DNA of 64,000 nucleotides from Streptomyces antioxidans. Lineage in GTDB: Bacteria; Actinomycetota; Actinomycetes; Streptomycetales; Streptomycetaceae. Positions 54,948 through 63,068 of this stretch are shown here, one piece after another. Made by a program: the position numbers and the translations under genes. Below the pieces are notes generated by a model that did not search any database, was not told where the DNA came from, and saw nothing but the letters and a program-made list of their open reading frames with translations. Where the stretch lies: the NCBI RefSeq assembly GCF_000968685.2, contig NZ_LAKD02000006.1, forward strand, positions 62,001-126,000. Direction: 5' to 3'. Position 1 is the first letter of the stretch; each line of letters starts with the position of its first letter.

Positions 54948-55215
54948 CCTCTACGTCTCCCGCGCCCCTTGTGGGCCCCGGTCCCGCCTCAAGGGCGTCG
55001 GCCATCGCGAGCCGCAGCAGTTGCAGACGATGGGTGACCCCCGTCTTGGCGCGGATGCGTCGCATATACGTGTCGACGGTGTGCGGGCTGAGACCCAGGG
55101 CGCGCGCCACGGAGGGGTAGGTGTGCCCCTCCAGCACGCGGTCAAGCACCTCGCGTTCGCGGTCGCTGAGTAAGTCCAGCGGCTGACGGCCGGGCCGTCC
55201 GGCGGTCACCGTCAT
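54934..55215 (-). CDS. Small stand-alone LuxR-type HTH protein
   Basis: 93 residues, little more than a GerE/LuxR HTH: LLSDREREVLDRVLEGHTYPSVARALGLSPHTVDTYMRRIRAKTGVTHRLQLLRL at about 15-70. No receiver or ligand domain. The ATG at 55215 overlaps the stop of a small secreted-protein gene (ATGA), so the two are translationally coupled. Located directly upstream of the SARP gene on the same strand and likely regulates it. Confidence 0.75.
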   Translation of the reverse strand: MTVTAGRPGRQPLDLLSDREREVLDRVLEGHTYPSVARALGLSPHTVDTYMRRIRAKTGVTHRLQLLRLAMADALEAGPGPTRGAGDVEDTGT

Positions 55216-55445
55216 CGGCCCGACGGCACAGCCTCGCCGTGCAGGCCCCAGCCGGTGTCATCCTCGCCGGGCGACTTGGCGCCGTCCGCGGCCACGGGCG
55301 TGGCGTCCATGGCGACGGCGAGCGGGGGGAGGCCGCGTCCGCCGGTGCCGGTGCCGGCTCGGTCGTGTGCGGCCGTGCTCAGGAAGAGCGAGAGGGCCGG
55401 TGCGGCGATCGCGGTCATGACGGCGGTGAGGAGCAACGTACGCAT
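55212..55445 (-). CDS. Small secreted or membrane-bound peptide
   Basis: 77 residues from ATG 55445, with GGAGG 6 nt upstream; two longer in-frame starts lack a ribosome-binding site. MRTLLLTAVMTAIAAPALSLFLS is a signal or membrane anchor; the remainder is Gly/Asp-rich with DDTGWGLHGEAVPSGR near the end. No family recognised. Its stop overlaps the LuxR start. A secreted signal peptide paired with a LuxR regulator is a possible role, but unproven. Confidence 0.55.
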   Translation of the reverse strand: MRTLLLTAVMTAIAAPALSLFLSTAAHDRAGTGTGGRGLPPLAVAMDATPVAADGAKSPGEDDTGWGLHGEAVPSGR

Positions 55446-55668
55446 TCTGGCCTCCGGTTGACGGGATCCGGTGGGGGGATCGGCCTTGGGTTCGGATGGA
55501 TCGATCATGGCGTGGCCCCGGCCCGGACACCACGCGTTCCGCCGCTCACCAAGGTGCCCGGCAACAAAACGAGGGGGGAACATAAGCAGGTGAATCGGAC
55601 CCTTCGGTCGTCCGGTGGTCACCGCGGCCTAGCGTCCGTGGCCCATGACCGTCCCCGCGGAGGCGCGA

Positions 55669-56160
55669 TCACGGTGTGGCGTGAAGCATCAGCAGCAGCA
55701 GTCGGCAGGGCGTCCAGGCTTCGGAGAGGGAGCAGGAATGGCGGGCCGGGACGAAGACCATCTCCCCCGCGCGCAGCCGCAGTTCGAGCCCCCCGCCCTG
55801 GTGGTTCGCGGCGCCCCGGGCCTCGACGCGGCAGCGCACCCCGCCGCTCAGCGGGAAGAGCAGAACGTCGGCGCCGGCACGCCCGAGCGGGAGCGCGGCC
55901 CCGGCCGCCAGCAGCCGTTCGTACGCCTGGACGGGATAGCCCATGAGACGGCCCAGATCGACGGCCAGCCGGCGGGCACCCGCGCCGAGGGGCACGGGCC
56001 GCCACCCCGTGCCGGGCACTACCCCTCCGTACCCCCCGTCAAGGCTCGGAAGGACGGTGTGGGCGCGCTCGGGCCACACCACCGCGGGGCCCCTGTCCTG
56101 GTAGGTCGACAGGCACAGCGCCAGGTCGCGGAGGAAGAGTTCCCAGTCGGTATCGGACAC
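55669..56160 (-). CDS. Cupin-like domain protein of unknown function
   Basis: 163 residues from GTG 56160 (GAAGGG upstream). The C-terminal half has the beta-rich cupin-like pattern: LFPLSGGVRCRVEARG, LELRLRAGEMVFVPARHSCSL, WTPCRLLLLMLHA. The N-terminus is helical (DTDWELFLRDLALCLSTYQ). It resembles sensor domains of AraC-type regulators but has no HTH. Family uncertain. Confidence 0.5.
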   Translation of the reverse strand: MSDTDWELFLRDLALCLSTYQDRGPAVVWPERAHTVLPSLDGGYGGVVPGTGWRPVPLGAGARRLAVDLGRLMGYPVQAYERLLAAGAALPLGRAGADVLLFPLSGGVRCRVEARGAANHQGGGLELRLRAGEMVFVPARHSCSLSEAWTPCRLLLLMLHATP

Positions 56161-56472
56161 CCTTGCCCTTCGCTCTCGAAAGGTCGCTTCTCGTGACCGC
56201 CACCGGCAACGGACGGCGCGAGCGCTCTCCGGGGTGATCGGGCGCCGATCACACGGCGGGCATGGGCGGCTGACGACGGGGAGCGGCCCGATGGGCCGCC
56301 GGAAGTCCCGTTCGCGTAACCCCCGCGCAGGCGGCTGCCCATCCTCGCCCGCCGCCCGCCCGGTGTGCCAGTCCCGCACCGGCGGTCCCGCACCGGCGTG
56401 ACAGACGCATTCGGCCAGGACGCGCGAGGCCGCGACGGCGCATGCCGTCGCGGCCCCACCTCCCCACCCGAT
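56161..56472. other. 312-bp intergenic region with terminator
   Basis: Holds the LuxR gene terminator, two direct copies of GTCCCGCACCGGCG (about 56368-56398), and otherwise no coding signal that I can support. It must also contain the promoter of the cupin gene, not clearly visible. Confidence 0.45.
56428..56455 (-). terminator. Perfect 12-bp hairpin after the TrmB/LuxR regulator
   Basis: GGCCGCGACGGC and GCCGTCGCGGCC with a 4-nt GCAT loop, 17 bp after the regulator stop. Confidence 0.75.
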
Positions 56473-57531
56473 TTACCGCGCGGCCCCGCCGCCCCCCGTA
56501 TCCGGTTCGCCCTCGTCGTGGTCGAGCAGACCGGCGCGGGTGGCGAGGACTCCGGCCTGGAACCGGCTGACCGCGCCGAGGGTGTCCATGATGTCGGCCA
56601 CGTGTTTGCGGGTGGTGCGCAGTGACATCCCCAGCCTGCGGCCGATCGCCTCGTCCTTGTAGCCCGCCGCCAGCAGCCGGAGGATGGTGCCGTCCAGCTC
56701 CTTCGCCACGGACTCCAGACCGTCCACGGCGGCGTCGGAGAAGGGCCTGGCATGGGCCCAGGCGTTCTCGAAGACCGAGCAGAGGTAGCTGACGACGGAC
56801 GGCTCGCGCACGATCACCGCACCCAGGCTTCCGTCCCGGTCGGGGATGAACGCCAGCTCCCGGTCGAAGACGATCAGGCGGCCGAAGGGGTCGTGGACGG
56901 TGCGGTATTCGGCGCCCAGGCCGGACATGACGGCCACGTACGCCTGACTCGGCGCGTTGAACCGGGCCGTGTGGTTGTAGAGGGTGCGCATCCGCACCCC
57001 CCGGGCGAGTAACGCCGTGTCCCTGCTGATCGCCTCCTCCAGCACCTCCGGGGCCCGTCCGCCGCCGGGCTGGCTGCTCAGCACCTCCTCCTGGCACTCG
57101 TTGGATGCACGGTTCAGGGCGGCCCGGACCTCGTCCAGATGGCCGACCACCTCGATGCTCCCGGCGGCGTGGCGTCGTCTGCCCTCCAGGAAGTGGGCCC
57201 GCAGCCTGCCGAACTCGACGCTGATCTGGTCGAGTTGGCGCCGCCGGTCCTGAAGGGACTCCTGGATGGGGGCGGTCAGCGCGGCGGCGGCCAGGTCGGG
57301 GTCGACGGGCACCAGGAGCGCCGGGTCCTTGGAGTGGGAGCGCAGCAGGCCCAGTTCCTTCAGCCGCTCGACGGCCGCGTCGAGCTCTTCCCCGGAGATT
57401 TCCAGCTCCGACAGGGTGCACAGGAAATTCTTGGTCACCTGCTGGAACCGCAGTATGCAGGAATACACCGCGGCTTCGGTGTCGCTCACATAGGAGGAGC
57501 CGGAAGCGGCCCGCTGGAGGGGCAGTTTCAC
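56473..57531 (-). CDS. LuxR-family regulator with TrmB-like N-terminal domain
   Basis: 352 residues from GTG 57531, 4 nt after GGGGAGAG. Residues about 15-75 are a TrmB-like winged helix (SDTEAAVYSCILRF, ISGEELDAAVERLKELGLL). Residues 80-280 form the TrmB/effector-like region. The C-terminal HTH is DGTILRLLAAGYKDEAIGRRLGMSLRTTRKHVADIMDTLGAVSRFQAGV, near 280-330. This domain combination is common among cluster-situated regulators in Streptomyces. Its promoter region has 9-bp direct repeats at 57649-57676. Confidence 0.8.
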   Translation of the reverse strand: MKLPLQRAASGSSYVSDTEAAVYSCILRFQQVTKNFLCTLSELEISGEELDAAVERLKELGLLRSHSKDPALLVPVDPDLAAAALTAPIQESLQDRRRQLDQISVEFGRLRAHFLEGRRRHAAGSIEVVGHLDEVRAALNRASNECQEEVLSSQPGGGRAPEVLEEAISRDTALLARGVRMRTLYNHTARFNAPSQAYVAVMSGLGAEYRTVHDPFGRLIVFDRELAFIPDRDGSLGAVIVREPSVVSYLCSVFENAWAHARPFSDAAVDGLESVAKELDGTILRLLAAGYKDEAIGRRLGMSLRTTRKHVADIMDTLGAVSRFQAGVLATRAGLLDHDEGEPDTGGGGAAR

Positions 57532-57615
57532 AGGCTCTCCCCTCGTCCGCCGAGAGGTCTTGTCGACGAGCCATCGGACGGGAATCCGACATCGGACAGC
57601 CGGTGTCTCTGCAGC

Positions 57616-57676
57616 ATCTTACTTTCTTTTCTCTTCTACCACTGGTCCTGTCAGACGGGCTTTGGTGTGTCAGACG
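57616..57676 (-). promoter_or_regulatory. Promoter region of the TrmB/LuxR gene with 9-bp direct repeats
   Basis: TAAGAT on the minus strand (57621-57616) is a good -10 box. Two exact TGTCAGACG copies (57649-57657 and 57668-57676, 19 bp apart) lie just upstream of where the -35 would be, as expected for an activator site. A SARP-type activator is a candidate because SARPs bind direct repeats. Confidence 0.5.
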
Positions 57677-57695
57677 CCCGGCGCCGCGGACGGGT

Positions 57696-58235
57696 TCACT
57701 CGGGACCCGCCCCGCCGTGCCGGGCCGCCGTTCCCAGGAGTGCGGCCACGGCCGTCGTGTGTCCGTCGAAGGCCAGCGCGGCCGGTGCGTCGAGAACCTG
57801 CCATCCGGCCGTCTCCGGCATCGGCACCGCCTCGGGCAGGGTGCCGGCGTCGCGCACCGGCAGCAGCGCGAAGACCTCGAGGGTGTCGCGGGTGGAGTGC
57901 ACGTCGAAGAGGCGGACCCGCCCCGGATCGGCCGTCAGGCCGGTCTCCTCGCGCAGCTCCCGGACGGCCCCCTGCTGCCAGGTCTCGCCGACCTCCACAT
58001 AGCCTCCGGGCAGTGCGAGCCGTCCCAGGGCGGGCTCGATGGCCCGGCGCACCACGACCACTCCGAGCCCGCCCAACAACGTCGCCACGGGCTGGAGGAC
58101 CACCGCCGCGGGCAGTGGGTTGCGCCATTGGGTCTCACCGCAGCCGGGGCAGTCCCGCGGCCAGCCGGCTCCCCCGGCGAAGGCGGTACCGCAGTAGGAA
58201 CAGTGTGTGACGCGGCGTCCCCGCGTGTACCCCAT
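57696..58235 (-). CDS. Nudix hydrolase with N-terminal zinc ribbon
   Basis: 179 residues. ATG 58235 follows GGGAGGCTC. Zinc ribbon CSYCG/CPGCG in about the first 40 residues, then the Nudix box GGYVEVGETWQQGAVRELREETGL near 80-103, matching NudC-like ADP-ribose or NADH pyrophosphatases. It is divergent from the exporter, and the TrmB/LuxR promoter lies beyond its stop. Nudix enzymes in clusters may act on nucleotide-activated intermediates or in housekeeping; the role is unproven. Confidence 0.82.
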   Translation of the reverse strand: MGYTRGRRVTHCSYCGTAFAGGAGWPRDCPGCGETQWRNPLPAAVVLQPVATLLGGLGVVVVRRAIEPALGRLALPGGYVEVGETWQQGAVRELREETGLTADPGRVRLFDVHSTRDTLEVFALLPVRDAGTLPEAVPMPETAGWQVLDAPAALAFDGHTTAVAALLGTAARHGGAGPE

Positions 58236-58463
58236 GAGCCTCCCACTCCGCTTCCTCGGCATGCGGCAGCAGGCAACATACAGCAACCGGGCCGCCGCAC
58301 CGGTGGGACAGCCCACCACCGGCCCGGCCCCGCCCAGGCCCCGGCGCGCCCGGTGGACCGGCCATCCGGGGAAAGCTCCGGTCATCGCGCGGTCATTTCC
58401 CCAACAACCGCCGCCGCTTTCGCAGTTCCCGGCGAATTCCGCCCGATCCCTACAGTTGTCCGC

Positions 58464-59693
58464 GTGCTGAATCGACTTCTCCCCGCCTCGGGGCCGGGAC
58501 GCGTTCTGGCCTTGGCGACCCTCTTCATCACCATGGGGCAGGGCGCCTTCATGACGTGTTCGGCGCTTTATTTCACCACGGTGGTCGGAATTTCCGTGCC
58601 CCAATTGGGGCTCGGGCTGACCATCGCCGGAGCGGTGGGGCTGTTCGCCGGAGTTCCCCTGGGGCATATGGCCGACCGCCGCGGCGGGCGCGAGACGGCG
58701 GCGCTGCTGATCGCCCTCAACGGACTGGCGGCCGCCGGATACCTCCTCGTCGGTTCCTTCGCCCAATTCACGGTATCGGCCTGCCTGTTCGTGGTGCTGG
58801 AGCGCGGCGGCCGGGCGGCCCTCCAGACGGCCGTGGCGAACACACTGCGCGGTGCGGACCTGGTGGAGACCCGGGCCCATCTGCGCGCGATCACCAATGT
58901 GGGCGTGGCGGTGGGCGCCGGTTTCGCGGGCATCGCACTGCAGTTGGACTCGCCCGCCGCATTCCGTACCGTCCTGGTGCTGGACGCCCTGTCCTTCCTG
59001 GTGGCCGCGGCGGTGCTGGCCCGCCTGCCGAAGGTGGCGCCGGTGGCCGCGGCGGCGGACGGCCCCGGGCAGCCCCGGCTCGCCGTACTGCGCGACCGGC
59101 CCTTCGCCCTGGTCACCGCCTTGAGCGCGGTGCTGTCCCTGCACGCGGTGCTGCTGGAGATCGTGGTACCGCTGTGGATCGCCGGCCATACGGACGCACC
59201 CCGCTGGATGGTGACGGCCCTGTTCCTGCTCAACACGGCGAACGTGGTGGCGTTCCAGGTGCGGATCGCCAAGCGGGTGTCCGAACTGCCGCTCGCCGTA
59301 CGGGCCGTCCGGCGGGCCGGTTTCGTCCTCTGCGCCGCGTGTGCGCTGTTCGCGGCCTCGTCGGCGGACGGCATGGCCCTGGCGGTGGCGTTCCTGCTGC
59401 TGGCCGGCGCGGTGCACGTGTACGGGGAGATGGTGCTGTCGGCCGGTGCCTGGGTCATCGGGTTCGATCTCGCACCCCCGGACAAGCAGGGGCAGTACCA
59501 GGGGTTCTTCTTCTCCGGCTACGCGGCCTCCGCCATGATCGCGCCCACCTTCCTCACCGCCACCGTCATCCAGGGCGGTGCCCTCGGCTGGCTGCTGCTC
59601 GGCGGCCTGTTCATCCTCGCCGGTCTGGCCATGAAGCCGGTCGTCGGCTGGGCCGAGCGCACCCGCGCCCCGCGGCTCGCCCACAGCGGCTGA
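58464..59693 (+). CDS. MFS exporter
   Basis: 409 residues from GTG 58464, which has no Shine-Dalgarno but lies 7 nt after TACAGT (58451-58456), suggesting a leaderless transcript. Twelve hydrophobic segments; GVPLGHMADRRGGRETAAL after helix 2 is the MFS signature loop. Size and order fit drug/metabolite efflux. First of five same-strand genes ending at the window edge, so export of the cluster product is its likely job. Confidence 0.85.
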   Translation: MLNRLLPASGPGRVLALATLFITMGQGAFMTCSALYFTTVVGISVPQLGLGLTIAGAVGLFAGVPLGHMADRRGGRETAALLIALNGLAAAGYLLVGSFAQFTVSACLFVVLERGGRAALQTAVANTLRGADLVETRAHLRAITNVGVAVGAGFAGIALQLDSPAAFRTVLVLDALSFLVAAAVLARLPKVAPVAAAADGPGQPRLAVLRDRPFALVTALSAVLSLHAVLLEIVVPLWIAGHTDAPRWMVTALFLLNTANVVAFQVRIAKRVSELPLAVRAVRRAGFVLCAACALFAASSADGMALAVAFLLLAGAVHVYGEMVLSAGAWVIGFDLAPPDKQGQYQGFFFSGYAASAMIAPTFLTATVIQGGALGWLLLGGLFILAGLAMKPVVGWAERTRAPRLAHSG

Positions 59694-59711
59694 CCCCCAA
59701 GGAGCACTGCG

Positions 59712-60629
59712 ATGGAACATCGATCCGCCCTCTCCCCCGTCCGGCCCCCGGTGCGGAGCGCCGGGGACGGTCCCGCCCACGGCACCTTCCTGGCCGGTGC
59801 GGCCGATCCGCATCTGGCGCCGCGCGAGCGGCTGCTGGGAAACGGCGCCCCGCTGGCCGAGGTCACCGGCCGTCCCCGGCCGGAGCTGACGGCCGAGCCG
59901 GGTGACGCCCTCCACGAGGAGGTGTCGGAGCAGCTGTGGAGCCGTGGCCTGGCCGCGGTCCAGCTCGATGAGCCGCTGTCCAACGACCGGTTCACCGCGC
60001 TCGGCGCGTTCCTGGGCACGGCCATGCCCGAACGGGACCCGGCCGTCGCGCCGTACGTGGAGCGGGAGGTGATCCTCAATCTGCGCAGCGAGCACGCCCG
60101 CACCGACGATGTGTCCCTGCAGCCCTTCGCCGTCAACCACCTCTCGCTGCACACCGAGAGCAGTGGCGCCCCCCTCGGCGCACAGCCGCGCTACATCGTG
60201 CTGATGTGCCTCGCCCCCGGGGACGCGGCGCAGGGCGCCAGGACGGTGCTGGTGCCGATGCGGGAGGTGGCGCGCCGGCTGTCGCCCCAGACGCTGACCG
60301 TGCTCTCCCGCACCCGCTACCGGGACCGCCCGGGCGTTCCCACGATCGCCCGGCAGGCCGGGGACCGCTGGGTGTTCTCCTTCCGCGACTTCCTCGCCGA
60401 TGAGCTCCGGTGGTCGTACGAGGGGCCGGAGGCGGACGCCACGGCCGTGGGCGACGCGCTGCGCGAACTGCTGGCGGCCATGTACGCGCCCGAGCACGCG
60501 CGGGGGCTGCAGTGGCGGCGCGGGCTGCTCGTGGTCATCGACAACACCTACTTCTTCCACGGGAGAACCAGCGGTTCGGCCACGCCCGAGGCGCGGCTCA
60601 GGCACCTCAAGCGCCTGCGCGTCGGGTAG
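59712..60629 (+). CDS. Fe(II)/2-oxoglutarate-dependent oxygenase (clavaminate-synthase-like, HxE type)
   Basis: 305 residues. AAGGAG 7 nt upstream of the ATG. Iron-binding facial triad His147-x-Glu149 (LHTESSG) and His283 in DNTYFFHGRTS; RTS and the C-terminal LRHLKRLR arginines are candidates for 2-oxoglutarate binding. The HxE form in place of HxD is characteristic of clavaminate synthase and of arginine/asparagine beta-hydroxylases such as VioC and AsnO. An amino-acid hydroxylase or cyclising oxygenase is likely; substrate unknown. Same strand as the exporter, 18 bp away. Confidence 0.8.
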   Translation: MEHRSALSPVRPPVRSAGDGPAHGTFLAGAADPHLAPRERLLGNGAPLAEVTGRPRPELTAEPGDALHEEVSEQLWSRGLAAVQLDEPLSNDRFTALGAFLGTAMPERDPAVAPYVEREVILNLRSEHARTDDVSLQPFAVNHLSLHTESSGAPLGAQPRYIVLMCLAPGDAAQGARTVLVPMREVARRLSPQTLTVLSRTRYRDRPGVPTIARQAGDRWVFSFRDFLADELRWSYEGPEADATAVGDALRELLAAMYAPEHARGLQWRRGLLVVIDNTYFFHGRTSGSATPEARLRHLKRLRVG

Positions 60630-60686
60630 CCCGCCCATGCCATCCGTTCACGCTCGCCCACAGCGGCGGCCCACTCGGGGAAACGC

Positions 60687-62258
60687 ATGAAACTCTTCGA
60701 ATCCGTACCGTCTCCGCGTCCGTGTCACGCCCCGCCGGACGCACGCGAGACCGCGGCGCGCCCACCGCATCCCGGTGGCGTCCGCGATGTCTTCACCCCC
60801 GGTGTCGACCACCGTGTCCTGGAGGTCTACGCCCGGGCCCGCGACCCCCGCGACCCGCTGGAGCTGCGGGACCTGTGGCTGGGACGGATCGAGCACGAGC
60901 TCGGTGGCGACGCGCTGCGCCCGGCGCTCGCCGAGACCTGGCGGGCCAGCAGGCCGCGCCGGGCCGTGGAGGCCGAGGAGGTGCTGTCCTCCCGCGCCAC
61001 CGTCCGCTTCGTCAAGGAGCTCTTCAACTGGTTCTTCCGTGACGACCTCTACGGCGAACTGCGGGACAGCGCCCGCCACATCCTCTCCAGCGGGTCGATC
61101 GACGAGGAGCGGTGGGGGCTGCCGCAGAGCCTGAAGGAGTGCATCCGCTACGCCCTCGACCGGGACTGGTACGGCTACTCCGACTCGCGCGGACGCGTCC
61201 CGGCCCGCGAGGCGATCGCGGGGTATGAGAACGCCCGTATCGAGGGGGCGCGTTACGGCACCGAGAACGTGGCCATCACCATGGGCGGCACCTTCGCCAT
61301 CAGCACGCTCGCCGACTTCGTGCTGCACGGCGGCCCGCGGCCCGCCGCACCGGCGCTCTGCGCGATCCCCAACTACCCGCCGCTGGTGGAGACGATAGCC
61401 CGCAGACACGAGGTGCGGCTGGTGCCCCTGGCCTCCGAGGGCGGCCGGACCTCCCTCGATCCGCTCATCGCCGCGCTCACCCCGGACACCCCGCTGGTGA
61501 TGCTGCAGACGGTGGGCAATCCGACCGGCGCCGCCGTGGCCGAGGAAGACCTCGCCCGGCTGATCCGCGCCGCCTCGCCCTCCACGGTCATCGTGCTGGA
61601 CGAGTGCCACGAGTGGCTGGGGGACTACGGGAAGCGGTCCGCGGACCGCGCCGCGCCCCAGGTGGTGCGGGTGTCCAGCCTCTCCAAGACCTGGTCGGCG
61701 CCGGGGCTGAAGGCCGGGTGGTTCCTGGCCGATCCTGCGTTCATCGACGAGTACTACGAGTACGCGTCGTCCTCCTTCGGCGGCCCGCCCTCGTTCTTCT
61801 ACACGGTCATCGAGGTACTGGCCCGGCTGGAGCGGTGGCACATCACGGGCGTCGAAACACCGGGTCCCGCCGAGGCCAAGGAGTTCGAGTCCTCGTACGA
61901 CATCGACCTGGAGCGGCTGCGGAACGCCTACCGCGGCTATCGCGTCGAGCGGCTGCGGCGGGCCGAGGACCTGACCGTCCTGCGGGACGCGGCCACCGTA
62001 CGGCTGGCGGAGATCCCCGGCCGGGTGCTTCCGCCGCGCTTCTCCATCAACACCGCGGTGGAGCTGCCCGGTTGGGACGACTCCTACCGGTGCTTCCGCG
62101 ATGTGCTGAGGGAGACCGGTGTCTCGGTGTTCCCCGGCATCCTCACCTTCTGCCTCTCCGGCGGCGTCGTCCGCATCACCACGGCCAGGCCGTGGGACGA
62201 GCTCGCCCCCGCCCTCGACCGGCTGCGTTCGTACGCCGCCCCCGGACAGGGGGGCTGA
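60687..62258 (+). CDS. PLP-dependent aminotransferase (class I/II) with N-terminal extension
   Basis: 523 residues, about 100 more than usual for fold-type I aminotransferases. Cofactor features: ITMGGTFAISTLADF (phosphate-contacting GG-T), VGNPTG (Asn278), VLDECHEW (Asp305) and SSLSKTWSAPGLKAGW (Schiff-base Lys334). An N-terminal extension of about 100 residues has no recognised domain. Coupled with the oxygenase this may form a modified amino acid, as with VioC/VioD for capreomycidine, but the resemblance is only by class of enzyme. Linked to the BtpA gene by 3 nt. Confidence 0.8.
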   Translation: MKLFESVPSPRPCHAPPDARETAARPPHPGGVRDVFTPGVDHRVLEVYARARDPRDPLELRDLWLGRIEHELGGDALRPALAETWRASRPRRAVEAEEVLSSRATVRFVKELFNWFFRDDLYGELRDSARHILSSGSIDEERWGLPQSLKECIRYALDRDWYGYSDSRGRVPAREAIAGYENARIEGARYGTENVAITMGGTFAISTLADFVLHGGPRPAAPALCAIPNYPPLVETIARRHEVRLVPLASEGGRTSLDPLIAALTPDTPLVMLQTVGNPTGAAVAEEDLARLIRAASPSTVIVLDECHEWLGDYGKRSADRAAPQVVRVSSLSKTWSAPGLKAGWFLADPAFIDEYYEYASSSFGGPPSFFYTVIEVLARLERWHITGVETPGPAEAKEFESSYDIDLERLRNAYRGYRVERLRRAEDLTVLRDAATVRLAEIPGRVLPPRFSINTAVELPGWDDSYRCFRDVLRETGVSVFPGILTFCLSGGVVRITTARPWDELAPALDRLRSYAAPGQGG

Positions 62259-62261
62259 GCC

Positions 62262-63068
62262 GTGGAGGGATGGCTGACCGCGGGCGGCCGCAAGCTGGTC
62301 CTCGGCATGGTGCACCTGTCACCGCTGCCCGGCACCCCCTTCCACGAGGACGGTTCCTTCTCCCGGACTCTCGACACCGCCGTGCGGTCCGCGCGGGCGC
62401 TGTACGAGGGCGGGGCGGACGGCTGCCTGATCCAGACCGTGGACCGGGTGTACACCGTGGACGAGGAGTCCGATCCGGCGCGCACCGCGGCGATGGGCCT
62501 GATCACCCGTGCGGTGGCCGAGGCGACCGACGAGCGGTTCCACATCGGTGTGCAGCTGATGCGCAACGCCCTCAAGGCGTCCCTGGCGGTGGCGAAGGTG
62601 GCGGGCGGCGGCTACATCCGCGCGGGCGCCCTGGTGGGGCAGACCCTCACCGCGCACGGCATGGTGCGGGCCGATCCGCTGGCGGTGATGGACTACCGCC
62701 GCAAGATCGGCGCCGAACACATCGGCGTCATCGCCGAGATCGACTCGATGCACTTCCGGTGGTTCGACGGACAGAAGACCACCGCCGAGGTGGCGCGCGC
62801 GGCGAAGGCCGTCGGGGCCGACGCGGTGTCCCTGTGCCACCCGGACGAGGACACCGCGCTGGAGATGATCGCCTCGGTCCGCGAGGCCGTCCCCGGCCTG
62901 CCGGTGGTCCTGGCCGGACACACCCGCCACGAGAACGCCGCACGGCTGATGGCCGCGGCGGACGGGGCGTTCGTGGGCACCTGCCTGGAGCGCGACGGCT
63001 GGGGCGGCGAGATCGACCGCGAGCGGGTGGCGGAGTACGTGGACATCGTACGGAGGCTGGAGCGGTGA
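62262..63068 (+). CDS. BtpA/SgcQ-family TIM-barrel protein
   Basis: 268 residues from GTG 62262, 3 nt after the aminotransferase stop. Family segments: LVLGMVHLSPLPGTPFHEDGSF, AVRSARALYEGGADGCLIQ, FHIGVQLMRNALKASLAVAKVAGGGYIRAG, GVIAEIDSMHF, VSLCHPDED and VVLAGHTRHENAARLM. BtpA is linked to photosystem assembly in cyanobacteria and SgcQ to an E. coli sugar operon; the barrel suggests phosphate-sugar chemistry. Its place among biosynthetic enzymes is unusual. Overlaps the SIS gene (GTGA). Confidence 0.82.
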   Translation: MEGWLTAGGRKLVLGMVHLSPLPGTPFHEDGSFSRTLDTAVRSARALYEGGADGCLIQTVDRVYTVDEESDPARTAAMGLITRAVAEATDERFHIGVQLMRNALKASLAVAKVAGGGYIRAGALVGQTLTAHGMVRADPLAVMDYRRKIGAEHIGVIAEIDSMHFRWFDGQKTTAEVARAAKAVGADAVSLCHPDEDTALEMIASVREAVPGLPVVLAGHTRHENAARLMAAADGAFVGTCLERDGWGGEIDRERVAEYVDIVRRLER

